Assembly: GCF_002443255.2 (NCBI RefSeq)
Contig: NW_019211454.1
Span: forward strand, 36,057,877 to 36,121,876
Origin: Varroa destructor
Taxonomy: Eukaryota > Arthropoda > Arachnida > Mesostigmata > Varroidae
Length of the DNA stretch: 64,000 nt
Reading direction: 5' to 3'
Part shown: positions 38,501 through 48,617 of the stretch, one piece after another
Numbering within the stretch: position 1 is the first letter of the stretch
Layout of the letters: every line of letters begins with the position of its first letter
Notes under the pieces: generated by a model
What the model saw: only the letters and a program-made list of their open reading frames with translations
Told to the model about the DNA's origin: nothing
The model's database searches: none
Program-made: the position numbers and the translations under genes

Positions 38501-40416
38501 GCGATGCATTGTATAATTCTATTTGTTTTTTTTTCTTCATAAAGCTTCGCACTACTTTGCCATCTTCATTCTCATCTTCTTTAGTTTGCCCTGAAAACTG
38601 AGTCAAACAACGGCTGGTTCTAACAATAACAAAAATATTTTCCTCGCCATATTGTCTGTGCGATATAAATAGTAGCAGCAATCGTTAGGTTAGTTTCCAA
38701 ATAAAAATTATGTTAATTCGAAATTTTTGTTTCTTTCTGATGTTTGCTTGCTTTCTAATGTTTAAGTTCTTGCTTCATTTACAAAACAGCTCTCTGCTAA
38801 CATTATAGTCATCACCATTATGCTTATCATTATTACAACAAAAGCTGAGGTTAGTGACGAGGAGCAAGTGATTCAGCAAACATTTTAGTGCAAAATTTAC
38901 ACTAATCGTTATGCTTTCTGAATATTATTTTGAGAGTTATTAAATAATTTGAGAAATTTCAGTCAAAGGTTTTTGCTTCCTGGCTTTTCTTGGCCTACAG
39001 TGTTTTTCAGCTTTTACGTCTTCGCACAATACGTTGTAAATTGTAAGGTGCCGGTGCTTCGGTAGTCTTCAACACTGTCCACCATACTGCACACCCAAAC
39101 AAGCACTGTGTTGGACGCAACAATTTTAAATCAAAAAGGTAGTTACTAACTATTCTGATCTCAATCTGCGTTATTATGTTTCCCATGTCATTAGTTTTCT
39201 TCTAATTTCACCCGTAATTTTATGCTGAGTTCATTTTTGTCTTTATATTCAGAGTGCCTTCTTCTTCGGTAAGCATCTGCAAGGTAAACGACGTTTTTGA
39301 GATTACGTTACAAAATAAAACTACGAAATACTCAAAACATTTTCTTTTACGACCCGGTAATTCAGGTCTACTCATACTTGAAGAAAAGAAACTATCTATT
39401 CCGTTAACGAAACTGTGAATATGATAATAATAATAGTGTTTTTCAAGCATGGAAGGAAAGATGAATAGTAAATCTCTAGTGAATGGTTTAGCAGTGTACA
39501 TCAACATACGTCACGGTTTACTCCGGCTGAATGTGCCAGTTCCTTGGCAGAGTTTAACAATCCGATGTGCTAAAGTCGACGATTGTCTAAGTCAACCTAA
39601 CGAAACAGTAGAATATAAGCGATGCTCTCCTCAACATGCCGAAGTCATCTTTCTCGTCGTATAAAGCTTGAGGACTTTTCCTTCAACAGCTGAGAATTTG
39701 GCATGATTTGTTCAAAACCGACATCCACCCATCAGCTAAGAATAATTCTGAAATAGGGAACGCTGTACACTCACCACCTCCTCGTTGTTAATTGCGAGGA
39801 CGTCACAATGGCCCTGTCCTGTTTTAGAGATGAGATAGCGCAACCCGAACAAAAATATTCCAGCGGATTCACTCACACGTGATCTTCACCACTATATCAA
39901 CACATTCGAATTAAGCAACTGTGTCAACAAATAGCCGAACGTTAGTATTTGTGAAGGCCGTCTTACACCTAATCTCTTATTATCCGTTATACACAAGCAC
40001 ATATTACGATACCAAAGGATTTAATCAAGAACACTATTTTAGACGGCCTGGGCTATTAGCAATTGTTACGCATAATGAAGACACAGTCACTTCTGACTTC
40101 GACTGGCACACACCGACTCACCAAAATCAAACCTTATCTGCATCCTGAGGTTGGTGGTAAAGGATATAAGGTCTTCCACATGCAAAAGATAGAAGGTCTT
40201 CCACATACCGCTTCAATTTTAGACATACACATGTTACACGACAGAGATAACAGCAATAAAAGACACCTCGCATCCATATCGTCTCCTCGGTCACTTCGAA
40301 AAATGTAAGCGCGAACTCGACACTGGACTCGGCCATAGTCCGGAGCTCCCAAAGATAATGCGCTCCTCCTAATCATAAATTTTCTATACAAAAAAATACA
40401 ACAGTTTATGTTACAG

Positions 40417-40742
40417 GCAGAGTGTACGACAGCAAGGTGGTGGACAAGCAGGCTATGGTACTCCCTTTATCCACGCGGGAAGGAACCGCCAGATATAGAC
40501 ACGTTTCATTTTACGTAAGGTGCAAACCGAACGCTCGGTCCCATTCACCAAACGTCACTGAGCACACCGATCGAAGGAAACTCGGTGACGAAAATACTCC
40601 CGACAGAAAAAATGCGACAGCAAAAAAAAACGTCAATATATTTTCTAATCCACTGTTTGTTCCCGTACCATCGCGAACAACGCACAGCTTAAGAACCAGC
40701 ACCGTCAAGCAATTGTGCTACAACACAAACACATCAGCCTGA
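40417..40742 (+). CDS. Candidate plus-strand non-finger exon, 107 codons
   Basis: The acceptor CAGTTTATGTTACAG with GC following opens a plus-strand frame of 107 codons to a TGA, in the common splice phase. Codons are GC-ending well above the flanks. The product is basic and polar (STREGTARYRH, TDRRKLGDENTPDRKNATAKK) with no recognised domain. A donor-like GTAAGG at about 40515 would instead make it an internal exon. It lies at the start of the 40.4-41.8 kb island. Possible readings are an alternative C-terminus without fingers, an internal exon or 5' UTR. Confidence 0.35.
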
Positions 40743-41060
40743 ACAACATTAGCACAAACCTCTCTAGCAGACGCCAACGACGCTCAGAGAGCAAACGCGG
40801 CCGGAGTTGGATACGAGCGCGAGCAGGTGGCATCTCGGCGGTGGACGTGTTTATTTTGTAAGATGCTGGGGAGGAGGAAAACTAAGGGTACGTCCTGCTG
40901 CTAGTAATGCCGCTTAGCAATTATGTTTAATAGATTATGTTGCGAAGTATGCGAGCCACGTATTGAAGATTTGACAATGGTCTCTTTAGGAAATCCTGTG
41001 CGTATAATTTACGGAACGTTTCAGTTCAGCTAGGTAGGAGCTCTCGCGCGGAGGAGCATC

Positions 41061-41321
41061 ATGTTTCCGGAGTTGTTGTTAGTGCCGTTGTTGGATCGCT
41101 GTTTCCACGATGTGTCCAACAACGACCAATGTTGGTGTTATCATCTCTGTGTTGTTGTTGTTCGTATCGCTTTTGGTACTTACAGTGGCGAGAGGTGCGG
41201 AGAGATCTTCTGGTCGCAATGCCGCTGCTGCGTGTGCCGTATCAGCCTTACGTTGTCCCTCTCAGCCGGGACGACCAGCGGCCATAGAAAATTAATGGGA
41301 ATTGCCGGTGAGAAGAAGTGA
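41061..41321 (+). other. GC-rich island with possible signal-peptide ORF
   Basis: Two overlapping plus-strand frames start with ATG here. The inner one (41110-41295) encodes 61 residues starting MCPTTTNVGVIISVLLLFVS, a plausible signal peptide or membrane segment, then an Arg/Ala-rich part. The outer one is Cys-rich. The DNA is CpG-rich relative to the window and an initiator-like TTTTCAGTGTG lies at 41451-41460. It may be a first exon or a 5' UTR; the frames may be incidental. Confidence 0.25.
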
Positions 41322-41835
41322 GGCAAATCAACGGGCGGTAAACAATTGTGTAAATTTCACAGTTACCGAGAGTGCAAAATGTTTCATTCGAATATTGCCT
41401 TTTTCTTTTCCCGTGTCTCTACCGCCCTAACGCGTCTTTACTGGATGGGTTTTCAGTGTGTAACTGTGTGCCTATGTGAGCGTTGTTAGAAATCAGCTAA
41501 GACGTGAGTGCGCTGTTGTCACTAGCGGGTCATTTTTGTGCGGCCGCGTGTGGGTGACAAATCGAGGAACATCTCCGTGTAGCATTTGTGGTGAGCTTAG
41601 CAGAGAGTGCGTGAGGATTGCTCGTTCTCGGAATACGGAAGATGTTCAAATCGCGCGTTCAGATCGTGCTCGGTGTACAACTGTATCAAATAATCAGTGT
41701 CATGAGATAAAAACGAAATTGATTAGGTTACCGATGATCGAAACATGTCTAGATAATCAGCTGTTCGAATTAACGGTGCAGAGCCAGCGATCAGAAACGT
41801 TGCGAGTCGTACGTAGTTAATCAACAACATACACA

Positions 41836-41865
41836 CATATATATATCTATATATATATATATATA
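41836..41865. repeat. (AT)n microsatellite
   Basis: AT dinucleotides with one CT interruption. Confidence 0.85.
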
Positions 41866-44462
41866 CTTTAAGGTTTCGTTTTCCGCCAGATACGTCACAA
41901 CAGTAGCGTATTCGTTCCACCAGTCTATTTGTTAGTGCAAAGAAAAAATTCCTTTCTTGCAACAAATGAAGTACAATGGGAATGGGAACTAATTGCGCGG
42001 TTAAACACATAAATGCAGGAATAAAATAAAAAATAAAAAAAGTTTATTAATTAATTATGTAAAATAAGAACGTGGTAATACAAATATAGAAATTTCTATA
42101 GTTAAATGACTTAGAAATGAAGCCTTTTGAACAGGTCGAAAATGCGGTAGGTTTTAACATATGATTCATGCACATTTACACAATTGGACTATCAAACCAG
42201 TTAAACCTATATTCAAATTCAAGATCTAGAAAAACTGGACTCCAAGTAGCTGAAAAGCAATTTATTCTAAACAAATAATGTTCCACTTCTTATTCTTTGT
42301 ACTATTTCATATAGAGTTAGTAAGAGTAATACTAAGACCTTGTATAAATTTAGCTTTTGTAAGCTGCGCACAAATGTTTGCGCGAATTTGTCCAAGATTC
42401 CGTAACAGATATAAGTGAGCAACTAAGTGATCCGGTTAATCAGCTAACAAGCCCTTCCATAAAGTATGCTGCTCCAGATTTTAGCATCTTTTATGGGTAT
42501 CTGTGTATGCTGTCAGTCTTGATATTACTCATTTTTTTTTACTTGATAAGAAAAGCAGACCGTTCTTGTTATATTACATCTTTGTGACTACATGTTTGAA
42601 GTTACTAGTTCGTCTTGGAATCAATATCTGTGTTATTTACCAGTACCGGTGCCATAAATGTTTTCATACACACAAATATAATATTTATTTTGCGGTACCT
42701 ACGGGACTAGCCGATACTTTATAAATAACGGGCGAATTTTCTGCTTGAGCATATGTGATTAGAGAGTTTGCCAATATCCCTCTATTTATAGGAGAATTAT
42801 AAGTTTGTGTATTTACTCGTGGTGGCTTTAAATGGCTTATAACAAACAGGTTGCTCTTTCACTTTAATGAGCTCTATTCACATTTTTAGTGAATTAGCTA
42901 GTGGAATATTATCCTTATAATTGACGATATATCGTCTTTTTCTTTTTATCTACCTATTGTATCATTATCTCTAGGTTAAAGAAAATATGTAAATTATTTC
43001 TAGACAATGCATTCGAGCTCGAAACTTAAGTTCTTCACATAGTGCTGTTTCATTTTTAAGTTTTATCTTCTCGGATATGTTTACGAAATTGTCAGAGAGT
43101 TATTATGCATCTAAACCGTAAGCAGCGCTGGCACATGGAAAAGTCGGCATTCTATTATCTTGCACGTAAGCTTTAACTTACACTGATTATATAACAATGA
43201 AAAACTGCACATGACAACGTTTATAAAATATTGTATTTAGGCCTAGATGTTGCATTTTACTCGTCTCATTTTATAATGCCAAGCAACCTTTATTTCATTT
43301 CCGTGCGTTTCAGTATGGAAGCAGGGAACTGTATTATTTTTTCCATCACTTTAAAAAACAGAACCAGAGGTTTAATGCCTGACACATTGCTTCTCCACCT
43401 ATCATGCTTTAACCACGCGAGATAGCTTGAAGCGCAAACATTTAACCGCAGTGTTTCTTGATGGGAATTAGTATAGTACATTTTAAAATATACTTTTGTC
43501 ATTACCCTTTTTATTTAAGATTACAAAACTTTTTTTTGCTTATTCTTTCTGGAACTTGCAGTTTCCTCTTGTTTGACATGAAACAGCTCAGCTATTATAA
43601 CTTGATTTCTATAGATGGATTCTTTTCAATAAAATGCACTCAGTAAGAATATAAATAATGAGGATGTTCCATAAAACTTTACAGCTACAATGGTTATTAG
43701 TCGAAGGAAAGAGTAGAGGTAATTAGGAGAACCTTGACCGCAAAGTTTAGAGGAGTGTCAGTTAGGTCACTGGACGATTGCTTCATACAATACGTTCTAT
43801 ACTGCATTTACTCTAACATTGAATCTTAAATTTGCAACAGCGATCTCTAAGATGATCAAAATAGCTTTCTTGTTTCCCCCTCTGTAAATGCAGAGCTTCT
43901 GTTGAGTGAATCCGAGGCGGTGTATTCGGAGACAGTGTAAAATATCGCTAGAATAAAACCTATTCTCATGCATCTGATCCTAGTGCTCAACTCAGGTAAT
44001 TCAATTGATGTTTACTTCTACCTTCAGGTACGTAATTTGAAGAGCCAACTCTAATCCGATCAGTGCTCGGCCATATTTCCGTAGGGCCATGTTCTCGTTG
44101 CAAAATAGATTATTGAAAAAGGCCGTAAGCAGATTTAATTTTATCACACAGGTGTTTCACTTAGCTATTATTGGGTGGGCGGTAGGTGTTTAAATAGTAA
44201 TATTAAGTGAATTTTCGATCAGATGTTTAGCTCAGCATAAAAGTGAGTTTTTTTTTTTTCGTTAGTGATAGCCTAATTGATACGTTAACAGATGGATGGT
44301 TTGCTGTGAATTTATGAACTTCAGTTATGTAAGCGATCTATCCAGAAGTTTTGCCAGATGCTTATGGACTGCATCATGTGAGAGCCACGATTCGATTAAC
44401 TCGCTTTTGTGGAAACCAACAATTTCGCTGGTCAAGATGGTTGGCGTTTTGTAGCGAATATG

Positions 44463-44702
44463 CTAGAATGGCATGCGTAAGAAATTTTCTTGGTTTGTAT
44501 TTTTTTGTCCTTCACTGTTTCTCCCCAGCTTTCGCTTCTCCCAATAAGAACTCGTGAAAATAGTAGCGTTTTCCACTCTCGACTGAGATACGCTGTAATC
44601 AAGGTAACCTCTCACTGAAATTGTATTGCCGTCCATTCTAGGCTGTTCCTTGGCCAGTTGGACGAATATAGCCCAAACTGACACCATGACTTTTGGCGAC
44701 AC
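44463..44702 (-). pseudogene. Possible Tc1/mariner-type transposase fragment
   Basis: The minus-strand translation includes PKVMVSVWAIF, then about 10 residues on RMDGNTISVRGYLDY. This resembles the segment of Tc1-like transposases with the VMVWG block, an IDG block and a Y-L-D/E-I-L stretch. The wording is degenerate and the downstream catalytic block is not recognisable. A fragment of a decayed element is the best reading. It lies 1.2 kb from a clearer mariner remnant on the same strand. Confidence 0.35.
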
Positions 44703-45166
44703 ATTGACTGGTTAGATCAAAGATCAATAATGCACAAATAAGTGATTGAGGAAATGTATAACAGGCCACAGGTTTATGTAAGTTGACGAAAGAACAACAT
44801 AAGTGATTTAAAAACATTGATATAAATACGTTATCTACGTCATGAAAAACTTATGATGAGCTTTATTAAGAACATTTGTGTAGTACAGAGATTCGTAAAT
44901 ATGTATAATCGAATTATAATCATTATTCAAATAGTGTTCATTCATTATAATCAAAAATGGTGTTAGTAACTCGGCGCAGTGCAAAATACACCTTTATTGT
45001 GATGCGGTATGCCGTTTCTCAGTGCATATACCTAAGGATTAAGGCCACTGATTAAAGCTTACTGGATTTTCCCGTTTTTTAAATTCCTATTTCAGGTTTT
45101 TGTGTACTTGACAACCATTAAACGTATAAAAAGTTCATAAAAGTTAATAAAAGCATTATATTTAGA

Positions 45167-45370
45167 TCATCTACGAGCTCGTTCGGACGATATTAAGGTT
45201 TCGTATTCAAAGCGACAAAGGTTGGTATGGTAAATTTTGAGGTGCTCATACCTCTGTTCATTAATAAAGCCTGCCATCTCTGCTATACTGAAACACCCTT
45301 TAGCACAGCCATAACCACTGTACGTATCTTCTCCTTCGCAATCTTCGTAACTTTCGTGGTCGCTTTGCAA
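45167..45370 (-). other. Unidentified frame with single Cys2His2-like pattern
   Basis: The minus-strand frame is open for 67 codons without an ATG start. It contains YGCAKGCFSIAEM and, further on, RYEHLKIYH. The metal-ligand pattern is Cys-X3-Cys-X16-His-X4-His, longer than a classic finger. It begins acidic and ends basic (SSERARR). It could be a zinc-binding remnant of a mobile element, given the transposase fossils on both sides, or a divergent exon. No phase-matching acceptor was found. Confidence 0.25.
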
Positions 45371-45829
45371 ATTACGTCAGGCCAAATCGTTGAATGATTT
45401 ACTTCTTGATACCCCTAATGTTTTTATTGCCATGAAGATCGTATAATGAGTTAATGTGATGTGACAGAATTTCACTTGGGAGTCTGACCGCAATGTGATT
45501 TCTGGAAATAAGCCAATTACTTAAAAGAAAGACAGTTGTTTTTCCTGTATGCTCACATGAAAATTTGTAAAAACAGGCTGAGTAACGATTGATTTAGAGG
45601 CCTAGAGTACAGTCTATACATTTCAACAAAATGTATTATTTCTCGGTCACTACTAAGATATTTTTTTACACATATCTAATCTTCATTCTAGATATATTAG
45701 GCTGGATTATAAGCAAGTTCAGTCTCTGATTTTTGCACCTAACAGAAGACGCAGCGTTTCACGAAAGAGAGTGGCCTTGCCTCGTCTATTGGGTCTTTTC
45801 TATTGGATGACCTTATTCACTCAACACAA

Positions 45830-46140
45830 CTTGATCATATACAGACCTTGTTGACTTTCTTGTTCTTCCCAAGCATTTGCAAGTGTGTGAGACCCTTCCA
45901 CCTTTTTGTCTTTTGTTCTAGCATATGGTGTCCCGGTAAAACCCAAATTTTCTGCCTTTTTCAATGTGGATCCGTGTTAATGTTGGGTTTAGGCGAATCT
46001 CCTGAAGCCACTTGTTACTTTTTGTGCTTTAGGTCAACGTGTAGGCACCATTTTTTGTCACTGGTGACAATTCTGAATAGAAACCTGTCACTGTGGCTAC
46101 GTGTTACCAGTGCCGAGAGAGATTTTTGGGGTCAATGAGA
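45830..46140 (-). pseudogene. Decayed mariner-family transposase
   Basis: Minus-strand translation reads FRIVTSDKKWCLHVDLKHKK, then a stop, then QVASGDSPKPN. This parallels the mariner block IVTGDEKW followed by a lysine-rich stretch and W-L-P-G, where the Asp after the Thr-Gly pair is the second catalytic Asp of the DD34D triad. Upstream in the same frame SLSALVTRSHSDRFLF fits the preceding helix. In-frame stops and loss of the later blocks show that the element is dead. No terminal inverted repeats were identified. Confidence 0.6.
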
Positions 46141-48066
46141 ACTTTTATTGCATTGTGTGCTTAATCAAGTCCATACACGTCCAGCCCTCTAATTTCATAT
46201 AAAATTACAATCATTCAAGATGCCTAAGAATAGTTTAGTATTCGCAGTTTTTTTCTTTAGGCAACTAACTCCCCGGAGCCCTCGTCGACCTCGGATAGTC
46301 TATTGCGATAGGGCACACGCTCTAAGTTTAAGATTTTATCTTTAAACTTTACAAACCTTTTCTAGCACTGCTTACAGATAGAGAATGCTCGCTGTATACA
46401 GTATAAATATTTCACGTTGCTTCAACAACTTTTAGTCTCGCTAAAAGGCGAATGAGGGTAGGTGTCGAATATGCATTTAAAGTCTTTATCTTCAAAGCCT
46501 AAAGACGAAATTTCGTTTACTGTACATTTAAATTGCAATAGTGTTACAGAAGAAATAAATCACTTTCAAGTGATATAGAGGTAAACAAATCGTAAAGAGA
46601 TGACAGGAGAAGGAAATTGAAAATAAACATTACATATGTTCCAGTTTCATATAATTACTATATTGTTTTTCCTACACAACAAACATCAATGGGTCGACTA
46701 GATGAAGAAATTTGCGCCTTATTTTATGCACAGATGATGCATTTTTCTCTAAAATTATGTCCCATAAAAAATATTTGTAACAATTAGAATACATCTACGC
46801 ACCCACAGATGCAGTTTTTTAGTCTTTACAGGTTTTCATCTTTTTATGTCAGTCGTGGTTATAGAGGAGTTCCGAACACTTATATTGAACTGATAGCTGA
46901 TGGCTTTAGCTAGATATGCGGATATAGAGATATATAGAAGGATTTTCCTCACCTTCAAAAACTAACACTTGTTGGTAAGATAAACTTTTTCAACGGTTTC
47001 ACACTAAGCGGACAATGCTCATTTGTTCAGCTTTTTCCATCTTGTATACACTTCGTCATTACTTTTTCCATATGGTTACCGATATTTGTGTTCAAATGAG
47101 ATTCTTAATAGTTAGAAGCATATTATATGTGAATGAATAAGCTTCGTTAGTTGGATTTACCGCAAGGCGTTCTAAAACAAAGCATGCATTGGAGGTCGTA
47201 AGAACTTCCAATGGTATGAACATGTCAGCTAACCGACTAATTGGAAAAAACTTAATAAAAATAGTTGGAGATTACAGATGGTTGTATGTATAATTAAAAT
47301 AATGCACGCGACAGTATGTCCTATATTGTAAGATTTGTTGGTCGGCAAGTGTGGCTGTGGTTCAGTCAGCTGAGAAGTAGCGTAATGAACGCCAACTCAG
47401 GAAGGTAGTTCATGCATACATAAAGAATATGTGCTAATAAAGCAAAGTATAGTATGGCTGCCACGAAGCCCTAATATAGTCAGTGCTCGTGGATTGTAAC
47501 ATAAACGGCCATTCCTAGACACAAACGTATTATGTGACATAAGGCTGATATTAAAACTACAACATGTATTAATATTTCGTATTTTTTCAGGATGTTTGCT
47601 ACAAACAACTGCCAACTGAATGTGGACTTGTGTGTGTTGTGATAAAAATACGTGCTGCGTACGAACAATGTCTCTACTGATTAATGTCCGAAACCACAAA
47701 GAGTCCCAGCTGTTTGAAGAGAAACAGATATTTTCAGTTATGAACATGGGGAACGGTTTACACTAGTGAAGGCGTCAGCTAATCATTTTGCTTATGCTAT
47801 TCATTGAGCTTAGAAAACTCAAAGCTTCATAGCTCAAAACTGTAATTGACTCTCAGAGCCATTCTGTAGGAAATAAAATTTACTCATAATCTTGCAATAT
47901 TGTATTTTGATTTTATTAACGATAAAAAGGTAAAAAAGATACACCAATTGGCTAATCGGAAACAATTCAAAGTCTATGTTGAAACTAACCCATAGTTTTT
48001 TACTAAGTTGCACAACAGTAAAATATGATGACCACTGCGAAATATCATTTATTGTTTCTAACTCAG

Positions 48067-48617
48067 GCTCAGGTTATTCGCCTCGGCATCCTCGGCGCGC
48101 ACAAGTGGCCAACTACAATCTGGACAACTCGGCACTTGACTTCATACTTGATGAGCTTGACCCACAGCCTTCGAATCGTCGAAACTATAACCGACAACAG
48201 CGGCGCGATCCGTCTCAGCAGATGCCACCACCTCCGATACCGCCCTCCGCCGGGGGAGCTATGTTACGTCGATTTCTGTGCCGCTTCTGTGGATACATCG
48301 CAACATCAGCCGGCAACCGTGACAAACATGAACGGGTACATACAGGCGAAAAAACTATACAGTGCGGATATTGTGAGTATGCTACAGCGGACACGAGTAA
48401 CTACAACCGGCATCTGCGACGAAAGCATGGCGTCGAGCCTGAAGGGCCGGGTGCTCTTCCGCCAGGAGTTATTGGCACCTCAGATTTTCGAGGGAGTGGC
48501 GTCCTTGAAAGCGCTGGAGACGCAGCAGGGATTCAGTGTCCATATTGTCCTTACGGTACTGCAAATGTTGCCGACTTTGATAGACATGTCCGCATTCGCC
48601 ATAACGGTGGTGATTAA
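48067..48617 (+). CDS. Plus-strand alternative C-terminal zinc-finger exon, three C2H2 fingers
   Basis: The acceptor TTTCTAACTCAG with GC following gives the common splice phase. A second CAG six bases on keeps the same phase, so two tandem acceptors would differ by two residues. The exon gives 182 residues. The leader has an acidic LDFILDELDP patch, an Arg/Gln-rich part and PPPPIPP. Fingers: C71, C74, H87, H91; C99, C102, H115, H120; and, after a Gly/Pro-rich spacer of about 35 residues, C157, C160, H173, H178. The first linker is TGEKTIQ. HERVHTGE and CPYCPY wording is shared with minus-strand exons. The stop is four residues after the last His and AATAAA follows at 48738. Nothing resembling a start codon context precedes the exon. 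Confidence 0.92.

Larger units (their letters stand above)
35522..48066. other. 12.5-kb stretch between minus- and plus-strand finger exons
   Basis: This is where the shared 5' exons of two divergent genes would be expected. I see no BTB-domain wording (such as LRWNN or KAHK-VLSACSP) on either strand. It contains a GC-richer island with open frames at 40.4-41.8 kb, transposase fossils at 44.4-46.2 kb, (TAC)n at 35713-35729 and (TA)n at 41836-41865. The rest is AT-rich non-coding DNA. Confidence 0.5.

Noticed and set aside
38472..38589. Minus-strand GTTTTCAG acceptor with a 38-codon Lys/Glu-rich tail in the common phase
   Set aside because: Composition matches the AT-rich background; phase match alone is not enough.
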